Shown: in pieces, positions 26,752 through 34,549 of the stretch
How positions within the stretch are numbered: position 1 is the first letter of the stretch
How the letters are laid out: each line of letters opens with the position of its first letter
Assembly (NCBI RefSeq): GCF_001712755.1
Contig: NZ_MDKC01000001.1
Coordinates: 1-64,000 of the forward strand
Length of the DNA: 64,000 nucleotides
Origin: Gottfriedia luciferensis
GTDB lineage: Bacteria > Bacillota > Bacilli > Bacillales > Bacillaceae_G
Direction of reading: 5' to 3'
The notes under the pieces: generated by a model
Told to the model about the DNA's origin: nothing
The model's database searches: none
Seen by the model: the letters and a program-made list of their open reading frames with translations, nothing else
Position numbers and translations under genes: made by a program

Positions 26752-26787
26752 AAAACCACAAGGGAAAAATTTTCCTTGTGGTTTTTT
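26752..26787 (+). terminator. Terminator after ppiB
   Basis: AAAACCACAAGGGAAAA pairs with TTTTCCTTGTGGTTTT, a near-perfect stem with a T run. Confidence 0.92.
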
Positions 26788-26968
26788 AACATGTTCATAT
26801 TTGGTTAAATGGTGAAATAATTGATAGCAGTTCGGACTAGTCTAAATTCGAAGACTTATTTGAAGTTTATTTGTATTATGTTTAGTTTTTATTGTTTCAC
26901 ATGGCTATTTTTATGTTATTTCTTCACTATTCTTGATTCTTATAATCTAATTCCACATGATTCCTCGT

Positions 26969-27022
26969 CTTATTTGCAGTTTTCTTATTTTTAATTGCAG
27001 ATCTCCAAAATTTAATTGCACT
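26969..27022 (+). repeat. 21-bp phased motif array B (three units)
   Basis: TATTTGCAG, TAATTGCAG and TAATTGCAC with the G at 26976, 26997 and 27018 (steps 21 and 21), same core and orientation as the array at 24.9 kb. It lies between the convergent ppiB and cupin genes. Confidence 0.8.
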
Positions 27023-27046
27023 AACTAATCTCACCATGATCTTCAA

Positions 27047-27676
27047 TTAAAAACGCTGTTGATAATAATGCTGGTTGTAATATGCGTTTTGATAATAATT
27101 TTGGTTCTGCTGATTTGTAAATTCTTGCTGATTTTGAACTTGTCGATTACAGTTTTTTGGTGGTCCTATAAATACAGAAGGTTGTAAATTTGCTGTTGCA
27201 ATTTTCCATTGGTTTTCATCAAGACAGTAAGTATGTGAGACAATATTTGAAGGTGTAAATTTCATTAAATCCGAGAATAAAATGACATCAGGGGAAGGTG
27301 CATTAAATATTGCTAATAAATGAGTATTGTCAACAGTTGCAATTTCATAATGCCACCAGCCTTGTGGTACGTTTGCAACCTGACCAGGGGCAATAGGGAA
27401 ATTTAATAGTTGCTTTGTATAAGGATTTAAAATCGATACAACTGCGTTGCCAGAAATACAATATACTAATTCTGATGAATTTTGATGATAATGTGGCTCT
27501 ACAACATTATTTACACTTAAATAGATATCCAATAAAGACAAATTATCCAAAGTATTCAAATCATTAACGCTTAATTGATTGATAAAATTTTGATTATCTT
27601 TCACAAAGGAATTGTTTTTATTTATATCAAAAGTAAATTGAATACTTGGCGATGTATAATCTAAATCCAACCTCAT
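27047..27676 (-). CDS. Cupin-domain protein with coat-like Q/N/Y tail
   Basis: 209 residues. The cupin domain (about 40-140) has motif 1 PHYHQNSSELVYCISGNAVVSI, with two His and a Glu as metal ligands, and motif 2 APGQVANVPQGWWHYE with the third His. Residues from about 180 on are rich in Gln, Asn and Tyr (QNYYQNAYYNQHYYQQ), a composition common in spore coat and exosporium proteins. I infer a spore-surface cupin; oxalate decarboxylase activity is not assured because only one cupin domain is present. ATG 27676 follows AAGGGTG. Confidence 0.75.
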   Translation of the reverse strand: MRLDLDYTSPSIQFTFDINKNNSFVKDNQNFINQLSVNDLNTLDNLSLLDIYLSVNNVVEPHYHQNSSELVYCISGNAVVSILNPYTKQLLNFPIAPGQVANVPQGWWHYEIATVDNTHLLAIFNAPSPDVILFSDLMKFTPSNIVSHTYCLDENQWKIATANLQPSVFIGPPKNCNRQVQNQQEFTNQQNQNYYQNAYYNQHYYQQRF

Positions 27677-28006
27677 AATGATCACCCTTTTATATAACTC
27701 TAACTAAAATTTACTGTATTCAAATTTATCAAATTGGTGACAAAAGCCTATGAGATGGCATTGAAAGGAAAAATACTTAACTAGTACACTAAATTATTTA
27801 AAATTCTCTCCTGTACCATATATCCCGTTTTTCCTTCTTACTGGTTTTCTGACTTGACAGAAAAATGTGAGAATTATATATTTGAAATATTGATATATTT
27901 GGAACGAATTTTACTATTTACCGTACTATAGAGGGATAATCAATCATATATTTTGTATTGGTTTAGAAGCTAATTAGAGTTTTAATAATTTTTAAGAGGG
28001 GTTAAC
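27677..28006. other. Intergenic stretch between the cupin gene and ribT
   Basis: No gene or FMN riboswitch. In B. subtilis, as I recall, the ribDEAH genes and their riboswitch lie in this part of the chromosome; neither is present here. A ribosome site AAGAGGGG precedes ribT. Confidence 0.6.
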
Positions 28007-28366
28007 ATGTTAATTAGGTATAAGAAAACATATGAGAAAATTGCAATGGGCCTGCTTTCGTTTATGCCGAATGAAAAGAATGTGAAGAGCTTAGTAAATA
28101 CGATTAAAGATTATGAAACTAAAGATGATAATCATTTGTTCCTTTGGAAATTAGACGATATTGTTGGGATTATTGGAATACAAATACTACCAGATAAGGT
28201 TATTATGATTAAACATTTAAGTGTAAACCCTTCATTCCGAAATCAAGGTATTGCAACTTCACTTTACGATGCTATTAGATCTCAATATACAGACTATACA
28301 ATCGTAACAACGCAAGAAGTAGCTTCATTTATTGAACATTGTCATGTTAGTTTGAAAGTATTATAG
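28007..28366 (+). CDS. ribT: GNAT acetyltransferase RibT
   Basis: 119-residue GNAT-fold protein. It opens MLIRYKKTYEKIAMGLLSFM as B. subtilis RibT does, and has the acetyl-CoA motif HLSVNPSFRNQGIATSLYDAI (motif A, about 70-90). RibT is the last gene of the riboflavin operon in B. subtilis; its substrate is unknown. Here it is alone, with no rib genes upstream. Confidence 0.88.
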   Translation: MLIRYKKTYEKIAMGLLSFMPNEKNVKSLVNTIKDYETKDDNHLFLWKLDDIVGIIGIQILPDKVIMIKHLSVNPSFRNQGIATSLYDAIRSQYTDYTIVTTQEVASFIEHCHVSLKVL

Positions 28367-28400
28367 AAAAAGGTGCTCAATTTTTGGAGCACCTTTTCTT
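28367..28400 (+). terminator. Terminator after ribT (first of a near-identical pair)
   Basis: AAAAAGGTGCTC pairs with GAGCACCTTTT and is followed by CTTT. A near-identical hairpin lies at 28878-28912. Confidence 0.9.
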
Positions 28401-28572
28401 TACTGTAAAATGAAAGTGTCAAATAAATAAGTAAAACCATGTTGATTTCCACTACAGGGTGCTCGCTTTTTCGCGGGGCGAGCCTCCTCGGCAAGCCTGC
28501 GGGGTCACAGCCTTCCCGCATATCCCACAGGAGTCGAGCACCCTTCGTTCCAATCAACTTATTCAACTTTAG
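28400..28572 (-). repeat. Dispersed palindromic element, copy 3 (minus orientation)
   Basis: Read on the minus strand it starts GTTGAATAAGTTGATTGG near 28569, has the GGGTGCTCGACTCC and CGAGCACCC arms, and ends GTAGTGGAAATCAACATGG near 28437. A tail with TTTACTTATTTATTTGACA then reaches the terminator at 28.37-28.40 kb. Confidence 0.9.
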
Positions 28573-28877
28573 AAATTAATCTTAAATCCATAAAGAATAA
28601 TCATTTCATTATAGAATTACCTTTTATTAATTAAAAAAACTACTACTAAATCAATACTACTTTGGAATATATATTTTATTTTATCCCTTGAAAAGAATGA
28701 TATTTATAAATATTTTCATATATGTTTAGTTAGATTTGATGATTCATAAGGATTTATAAACAACAAAATCGAAATTAACAAACAACAAAAACTACACATT
28801 TGCAAAAAAGTTCAAACTTTTATGAATAAGATTCATCTAATGTTCGCAATATTGACTTCAATATATTTCGAAATACT
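28573..28877. other. AT-rich interval inside the twin-terminator segment
   Basis: No gene. CAACAAAA occurs at 28761 and 28783 and TTGCAAAAAA near 28801, spaced about 20-22 bp; this may be a decayed relative of the 21-bp arrays but is too weak to call. Confidence 0.4.
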
Positions 28878-28912
28878 AAAAAAGGTGCCCAATTATTTGA
28901 GCACCTTTTCCT
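28878..28912. terminator. Terminator after ypuF (second of the pair)
   Basis: AAAAAAGGTGCCCAA/TTTGAGCACCTTTT hairpin, differing from the ribT terminator at only a few positions. Confidence 0.88.
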
Positions 28913-28918
28913 TTTACG

Positions 28919-29422
28919 CTAAATATTTCTTCGTAATTCTAATTGCTTTAATCTTTCCGAAATGACATCTGTTCGATCTCTTGTAGAATGCTTATTAATT
29001 AAATCTTCCGTAAAAGACGAGTAATTTTCTTTTTGATTTTGGAATCTTTCAATCAATTCTTGATCATTTATTGGGAGATCGAAAGGGTGATATTCCGTTT
29101 CGTTTTGAAGGTTTAGCTGTAAATCTGATACGATTTGTTGGAAGCGTAATTGATCAATACCAGCCATTTCTAATAAATTAGAATCATTTGAAAAGGTAAT
29201 GACGTGTCGAAATAATTTTTTAGCACCAGTAAAGTTTCTTCTTCTATAATGATATAACACTACTGATAATCTAATTAAACCTAACCATACCTTTTTATAT
29301 TGATCATTTAATTCAAGTTTCCATTGTTCTTCAAGAATTTCATGACATTCAAAAAAATCTTGATCAAAATGAAAATGACATAAATATTTTATGTATCGCT
29401 CGTTTTTATTATAATGGACCAA
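28919..29422 (-). CDS. ypuF: DUF309 family protein YpuF
   Basis: 167-residue all-helical protein. The DUF309 signature FFECHEILEEQWK (about residues 22-34) and LIRLSVVLYHYRRRNFTGAKKLF (about 50-72) are clear. Function is unknown. The in-frame TTG at 29422 has AAAGAGGTG six bases upstream; the GTG at 29431 lies inside that site. It is next to scpA, as in B. subtilis, but on the opposite strand. Confidence 0.85.
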   Translation of the reverse strand: MVHYNKNERYIKYLCHFHFDQDFFECHEILEEQWKLELNDQYKKVWLGLIRLSVVLYHYRRRNFTGAKKLFRHVITFSNDSNLLEMAGIDQLRFQQIVSDLQLNLQNETEYHPFDLPINDQELIERFQNQKENYSSFTEDLINKHSTRDRTDVISERLKQLELRRNI

Positions 29423-29475
29423 GTTTTTCACCTCTTTATTACTAAAATTTTATCAGAAATGGAATTATTTAAAAA

Positions 29476-29510
29476 GAAGAAAGCCTAGAGCTAATGTCTA
29501 GACTTTCACG
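29476..29510 (-). terminator. Terminator of the YjcZ gene
   Basis: GAAAGCCTAGA (29479-29489) pairs with TCTAGACTTTC (29497-29507) with one mismatch; on the minus strand it is followed by TTCTTCTTTTT. Confidence 0.75.
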
Positions 29511-29533
29511 TTTTGTTTATTCACGGGGTTAAA

Positions 29534-29650
29534 TTAACAGACGAAAGCACATCCAACGATGATTAATAAAATAAATAATACTACGATTAAAGCAAAGCCT
29601 CTGCCGTGGCCGAAACCGCCGAACTCTGGAGAAACAGCACCTTTACTCAT
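29534..29650 (-). CDS. YjcZ-family sporulation peptide
   Basis: 38-residue peptide MSKGAVSPEFGGFGHGRGFA then a hydrophobic stretch ending GCAFVC. The Gly-rich FGGFGHGRGFALIVVLFILLIIVG pattern is the hallmark of the YjcZ/SscA-like small spore proteins, which are made late in sporulation. AAGGAGG lies eight bases before the ATG at 29650. Its own terminator follows. Confidence 0.9.
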   Translation of the reverse strand: MSKGAVSPEFGGFGHGRGFALIVVLFILLIIVGCAFVC

Positions 29651-29859
29651 GAAATAACCTCCTTACCAAAAAAATAATTCTTCTTGCACTGATATCTTAT
29701 GAAAATTTTAAGAAAATGGTATAGGCGCAAAACTAAAAATTTAGGAACAAACTAACTTCATCAATGAAAAAACCTTTTCTAATTATATAGTTTTATGAAA
29801 TAATACTTTATACTGTTATAGAGTATATTTTTATTTTAAAGTAAGTTGGTGAGTAGTTT

Positions 29860-30630
29860 GTGAAGCAATATGAAGTTAAAATTGATGCATTTGAAGGGCC
29901 ATTAGATTTATTACTTCATTTAATTCAACGATTTGAAATTGATATTTATGATATACCTGTATCTGAAATAACAGATCAATATGTTTCATATATTCATACA
30001 ATGAAAGAATTAGAATTGGATATTGCAAGTGAATATTTAGTGATGGCAGCTGAATTACTTGCGATGAAAAGTAAAAGTATTTTACCTAATCATGAGGAAC
30101 AAGCTGATTGGGATGCAATACTTGAAGAAGACCCTAGAGAAGAATTAATGAATCGATTAATTATATATAAGCAATTTAAAGAAGCAGCGATCGTATTTCA
30201 GGAAAAAGAATCAGAACGTGCAATGATTTTTACTCGAAACCCAGTTGATTTGTCCGAATATGGACCTAGACCAGAAGATATTGTCATGCCGACTGATGTT
30301 ACGATTTACGATATGTTTGGTGCACTTCAAAAGCTTTTTAAACGTAAAAAGCTGCAAGAACCACTTCAAACTAAAATTGTTCGGGAAGAAATATCGATCG
30401 AAAAAAGAATAGATGAAATTATTACCTACTTAAAAAGTATAAAAAAGAGAACTAATTTCATCAGTTTATTTCCATATAATGATAAAGAAAGTATTGTAGT
30501 TACTTTTTTAGCGATTTTGGAGTTAATGAAAACAAAAGACATTATAGTAGAACAGGAACAAAACTTTTCAGAAATTTTTCTTACATCACGAGAGGTTTTT
30601 GAAGATAAGCAAGCTGAGGTGTACTTGTAA
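29860..30630 (+). CDS. scpA: Segregation and condensation protein ScpA
   Basis: Kleisin subunit of the SMC-ScpAB condensin complex needed for chromosome compaction and origin segregation. It has 256 residues: an N-terminal SMC-neck-binding helical region (YEVKIDAFEGPLDLLLHLIQ), an acidic middle that binds ScpB, and a C-terminal winged helix (about 190-250) that contacts the SMC head. The start is GTG 29860; the stop overlaps scpB by one base. Confidence 0.96.
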   Translation: MKQYEVKIDAFEGPLDLLLHLIQRFEIDIYDIPVSEITDQYVSYIHTMKELELDIASEYLVMAAELLAMKSKSILPNHEEQADWDAILEEDPREELMNRLIIYKQFKEAAIVFQEKESERAMIFTRNPVDLSEYGPRPEDIVMPTDVTIYDMFGALQKLFKRKKLQEPLQTKIVREEISIEKRIDEIITYLKSIKKRTNFISLFPYNDKESIVVTFLAILELMKTKDIIVEQEQNFSEIFLTSREVFEDKQAEVYL

Positions 30631-31211
30631 TGGAACAGGAAAAAAAATTGGTAGGAGTTCTAGAAGGACTTTTATTTGTAGCTGGCGATGAAGGAATATC
30701 GATTGTCGAGCTATCTGAGACTTTAGAATTAAGTCAAACCGAAGTTCTAGAACTAATCGAGAGCCTTAAAGAAGAGTATGAAAATCCTAACAGAGGCTTA
30801 CAAATTAGAATTTTAGCAAACAGATATAAACTTACTTCAAAGAGGGAACATGGTGAGTTTTTCAAAAAATTAGTTGAAAGCCCATCGAACTCTTCGTTGT
30901 CACAAGCTGCATTAGAAACTTTAGCAATTGTTGCATACCAACAACCAATTACGAGGACAGAAATAGAAGATATTCGTGGAGTTAAGACTGAAAAACCAAT
31001 TCAAACTCTTGTCTCGAAATATTTAATTAAAGAAGTTGGACGGGCTGAAGGTACTGGTCGTGCAATTTTATATGGTACTACTTCTGAGTTTTTAGATTAT
31101 TTTGGTTTAAAAAACATTAAAGAATTACCTCCACTACCACAAGATTTAAAATTGGAAGAGGTTGAAGAAGAAGCAGATTTATTTTTTAGCAAATTTGAAA
31201 AACAAGATTAG
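30630..31211 (+). CDS. scpB: Segregation and condensation protein ScpB
   Basis: Partner of ScpA in the SMC complex, 193 residues with two tandem winged-helix domains (about 5-80 and 90-165; LETLAIVAYQQPITRTEIEDIRGV marks the second) and an acidic C-terminal tail. One-base overlap (TAATG) with scpA. Confidence 0.96.
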   Translation: MEQEKKLVGVLEGLLFVAGDEGISIVELSETLELSQTEVLELIESLKEEYENPNRGLQIRILANRYKLTSKREHGEFFKKLVESPSNSSLSQAALETLAIVAYQQPITRTEIEDIRGVKTEKPIQTLVSKYLIKEVGRAEGTGRAILYGTTSEFLDYFGLKNIKELPPLPQDLKLEEVEEEADLFFSKFEKQD

Positions 31212-31283
31212 TTAAAAAATTCTGCAAATCTTTCTGTATCCTATGTTAAACTAATACTATGGAAATCTTGGAGGGTGAAAGAA

Positions 31284-31679
31284 TTGTTAATTTATAATTG
31301 TCTTGGGTATGAATTAGTAAAGGCTCAACCAAATACTTCGGAAGATTTTTTTAATCGTTCTGAAGTTGAATATGAATACAATGGTCAAAAAATTGTAACT
31401 TCTGTTTTATATGTTCGTTTTTTTGAAGAACAACTTTCTGAAGTAAGTGATTTAAAAACAACTAGATTATATGAAAATGGCGATCAGTCAGTAGATTTCC
31501 GTGATATAGTGGCACTTGCGCTAATTATTAAAAATCCTGATTATCTTGGAAGAAAGCGAATATATATTAATGAATTAGATCAATTTGTAAAAGAGCTACA
31601 AGGTGCTGATTTTGATAAATTAGCAGGATATGTGAGAAGTATTAAGCAAAATTCAAATAGAATTGAAATATCGATCTAA
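31284..31679 (+). CDS. Hypothetical protein between scpB and ypuI
   Basis: 131-residue soluble protein I do not recognise. Mixed alpha/beta composition, no signal or membrane segment, with an acidic N-terminal half and a C-terminal helix ending in NSNRIEISI. The TTG at 31284 lies nine bases after TTGGAGG, while a GTG at 31275 abuts it. It has its own leader after scpB and is followed 18 bases later by ypuI, suggesting co-transcription with it. Confidence 0.65.
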   Translation: MLIYNCLGYELVKAQPNTSEDFFNRSEVEYEYNGQKIVTSVLYVRFFEEQLSEVSDLKTTRLYENGDQSVDFRDIVALALIIKNPDYLGRKRIYINELDQFVKELQGADFDKLAGYVRSIKQNSNRIEISI

Positions 31680-31697
31680 TTTAACGGAGGGAAAAAA

Positions 31698-32192
31698 ATG
31701 TCGAATAAGATGGTAGAGCATCAATTAAAAATTGTTGGAAATCAATTAGGGATTGTTGGTCTAGAGTGTAATTTGTTTTTAAATAAGAATTCTTTACCGT
31801 CATTTCAACATGAAAACCAAGCAGTGGATCTTAACTACTTAGAAAAAATACTTTCTTCATTACGTAGAATTACAGTATATTGTGAGGATGCTAAAGAGGT
31901 TTGTGAGAAAATTTTAAGTGGACAGTTCCATAAAGCAACAGCTGAAGATACTTTACATAAAATTTATCACAGATGTATCGCAGAATTCTTCTCTCCTAAA
32001 AACGATGCATGGTATGAAAATAGTCGTGCAGCATACACTGGTAATCAAGCAATTACATTCTATAAAGCTGTACCAGGTACAGTCCAAGACCTATTCTCTT
32101 CATTAGAAAAAGTTTTTCAACAAATGAGAGAAGAACTTGAGTATTATGAAACAGATTATTCAACAAAACTTATGCAACAATACAAACAGTAA
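31698..32192 (+). CDS. ypuI: DUF3907 family protein YpuI
   Basis: 164-residue soluble protein of the DUF3907 family, with no known function. Conserved features are CNLFLNKNSLPSF, HRCIAEFFSPKNDAWYENSRAAYTG and the C-terminal helical LEKVFQQMREELEYYETDY. It follows scpB as in B. subtilis, with one extra gene between. AACGGAGGG precedes ATG 31698. Confidence 0.85.
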   Translation: MSNKMVEHQLKIVGNQLGIVGLECNLFLNKNSLPSFQHENQAVDLNYLEKILSSLRRITVYCEDAKEVCEKILSGQFHKATAEDTLHKIYHRCIAEFFSPKNDAWYENSRAAYTGNQAITFYKAVPGTVQDLFSSLEKVFQQMREELEYYETDYSTKLMQQYKQ

Positions 32193-32229
32193 TTAGAAAA
32201 TAGTTATATGTAAATAGTAAAGTTAAGAG

Positions 32230-32259
32230 AAAAAGACTAGAAAATTTCTAGTCTTTTTA
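32230..32259 (+). terminator. Terminator after ypuI
   Basis: AAAAGACTAGAAA pairs with TTTCTAGTCTTTT. Confidence 0.88.
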
Positions 32260-32360
32260 TTTTGTACAAAACTCCAAAAAAATTGGATATATCTAGTAAT
32301 TTTTATCTAAGATACGTTACAATACAATAGAAATTTCTTTGTAAGAGAAGAGGATTAGTA

Positions 32361-33347
32361 ATGAAACAAATGTATTCAATTGGACAAAGGACAATCAAAA
32401 CAGCAATTGGAAGTGGTATATCCCTATTAATTGCAGAAGCTCTACATTTACAAAATTACAGTACTGCTGCTGTAGTTACACTATTAAGTATTCAAAATAC
32501 AAAACGCAGATCATTTATTGTTGCAATTCAAAGATTTGTTGCATCAGTTATAGCCATGTTAATAGGATGGATGATGTTTGAATTTTTAAGCTATACGCCA
32601 TTAACAGTTGTCATTTATTTTCTTTTAACGATCCCCTTGTTAGTCACATTGAAGTTACAAGAAGGGATCATTCCGAGCTCAGTTATCGTCTTACAAATTT
32701 ATGTGAGTAGCGATAAATCAATCTCTTTCTTATTAAATCAAGTTGAAATTTTAGCAGTTGGGATTTTAATTGCATTAATTATGAATACATATATGCCAAG
32801 TATTGAGAAGAAGATGATTGAATCTCAAAAGAAAATCGAACAAAATTTTAAAATGTTACTGCTAGGTATTGCTTTAAAAATGAAGGGTAAGGATGAAGAT
32901 TCACAAAATGATTTAATTGATGAAACTAAAATGCTTTTACATACGGCGAAAACTTTAGCTTATAGGCAAGTTGAAAATAGTTTTATAAAATCGAACTTAT
33001 ATTATATTAATTATTTTGAAATGAGAGAACGCCAATTTGAAATCATATCGAATCAAATCATTCCTTTATTAAAAAAGGTTGCGCTAAATTATCCGCATTC
33101 AAAAATTATCGCTGAATTTTTTGAGGACACAGGTGTTTACTTGAAAGAAAAATCTACGGGGATTGAATTATTAGGGGAATTCAGTCATATGATGAATGAC
33201 TTTAGAAAGATGCCTTTACCTGAATCAAGGGATGAGTTTGAGACTAGAGCTAGTTTAATGATGATTGTTTATGAATTGGAAAAAGTAATTTCATTAAAAA
33301 TGGAGTTTTACTCAGAAAATCAGACTATTTTAGAGAAGCTAAACTAA
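32361..33347 (+). CDS. Aromatic acid exporter family protein (ArAE/FUSC type, YqjA-like)
   Basis: 328 residues: an N-terminal membrane domain with about five or six helices (residues 15-145) and a C-terminal cytosolic helical domain (about 150-328). The order IKTAIGSGISLLIAEAL, AAVVTLLSIQNTKRRS, and IEKKMIESQKKIEQNF fits the ArAE_1/YqjA group. Transport of aromatic acids is inferred from family name only; the substrate here is unknown. Monocistronic. Confidence 0.82.
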   Translation: MKQMYSIGQRTIKTAIGSGISLLIAEALHLQNYSTAAVVTLLSIQNTKRRSFIVAIQRFVASVIAMLIGWMMFEFLSYTPLTVVIYFLLTIPLLVTLKLQEGIIPSSVIVLQIYVSSDKSISFLLNQVEILAVGILIALIMNTYMPSIEKKMIESQKKIEQNFKMLLLGIALKMKGKDEDSQNDLIDETKMLLHTAKTLAYRQVENSFIKSNLYYINYFEMRERQFEIISNQIIPLLKKVALNYPHSKIIAEFFEDTGVYLKEKSTGIELLGEFSHMMNDFRKMPLPESRDEFETRASLMMIVYELEKVISLKMEFYSENQTILEKLN

Positions 33348-33496
33348 TCACTTTATATTAGAAGATGTGAAATTAATATCCTTTATTACGCGAATTCTAT
33401 TTATCGCGTGAAACACGTGAATACCGGTAATAGCTATAAATTTAATATCATACAATGGAAAGTAGAAGAGAAATTTATTTTCTCTGATGGAGGTGT

Positions 33497-34423
33497 ATGA
33501 TGTTAAATCAATCTGAACTCGTCACTTACTTTCAGGAGGTAGAAATCTGGTGTGCGAATGTATTACAGTTGCTGTCTGAAAGATTTGACCATATTCAAGA
33601 AAAAGAACTATTAGAATATAAAGTAAAGCTCTTGTTAAACAGAATGGGGACAAAAGGTCATTATGTAGATCAAAATTCCTTTTTGGATGAAATTAGTATG
33701 GATGTGGACGATATACAAGAACGATTAATTTCAATTTTAAATGAAGAGGAATATGATGATAGCTATGCGTATCGGGTAATAGAAGTCGAAGAGAGAGTAG
33801 GGATTGGTAAACATGAGCTTCCACCTTTACCATATCCATATAATGCACTCGAGCCATATATATCAAAAGAAATCATGATGCTGCATCATGATAAGCACCA
33901 TAAAAGTTATGTAGATGGTTTAAATAAAGCTGAGATTGAATTAGAAAAGGCAAGAAAAAATAAGGCATACGATTTATTAAAGCATTGGGAAAGAGAGCTT
34001 GCATTTCATGGGTCGGGTCATTATTTGCATACTATATTTTGGAATAATTTAAGTAAATCAGGTGGAGGGCAGCCTCATGGAGCTCTTTTAAAACAAATTG
34101 AAGATGACTTCGGAAGCTATGAGGATTTTAAAGAGCATTTTACTCAAGCTGCTAAAAAAGTAGAAGGTGTCGGTTGGGCGATTTTAGTTTGGGTTCCAAG
34201 AGCGAATCGGTTGGAAATCCTTCAAACAGAAAAACATCAATTCTTTACCCAATGGGATACAATTCCATTGCTAGTTTTGGATGTTTGGGAGCACGCTTAT
34301 TATTTACAGTATAAATTTGATAAAGACGCATATATTACAAATTTTTGGAACATAGTTAATTGGCCGGATGTAAATTATCGATATGATTATGCTAGTCAAT
34401 TAAAATGGCAACCCTTTTATTAA
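33497..34423 (+). CDS. sodF: Fe/Mn superoxide dismutase with N-terminal extension (SodF-like)
   Basis: 308 residues, about 100 longer than classical SodA. Residues 1-100 form an acidic helical extension of unknown role. The dismutase domain follows with HELPPLPYPYNALEPYIS, metal ligands His in MLHHDKHH, His in GSGHYLHTIFW, and Asp and His in VLDVWEHAYYLQY. The length is close to B. subtilis SodF, which also has an extension. AGGAGGTG precedes ATG 33497 (an adjacent ATG at 33500 is equally possible). Confidence 0.9.
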   Translation: MMLNQSELVTYFQEVEIWCANVLQLLSERFDHIQEKELLEYKVKLLLNRMGTKGHYVDQNSFLDEISMDVDDIQERLISILNEEEYDDSYAYRVIEVEERVGIGKHELPPLPYPYNALEPYISKEIMMLHHDKHHKSYVDGLNKAEIELEKARKNKAYDLLKHWERELAFHGSGHYLHTIFWNNLSKSGGGQPHGALLKQIEDDFGSYEDFKEHFTQAAKKVEGVGWAILVWVPRANRLEILQTEKHQFFTQWDTIPLLVLDVWEHAYYLQYKFDKDAYITNFWNIVNWPDVNYRYDYASQLKWQPFY

Positions 34424-34439
34424 TTGGTGAAAAATGTAG

Positions 34440-34489
34440 GTGCTGGAATTGCTCAGGTTATAAATCTGAACAAGTTCAGCACTTTTTTT
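34440..34489 (+). terminator. Terminator after the superoxide dismutase gene
   Basis: GTGCTGGAATT/AGTTCAGCAC stem with inner pairing and a run of seven T. Confidence 0.8.
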
Positions 34490-34499
34490 CTTAAAAAAA

Positions 34500-34529
34500 G
34501 TCATTTTTTTATAATGTAATTCGTAAACT
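34500..34529 (+). promoter_or_regulatory. Putative SigE promoter of dacB-spmA-spmB
   Basis: GTCATTTT (34500-34507), 14-bp spacer, CGTAAACT (34522-34529), near the SigE pattern GKCATATT and CATACAMT. dacB is a SigE-dependent gene in B. subtilis. Confidence 0.5.
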
Positions 34530-34549
34530 TGTACTAATTAGGACTAACT

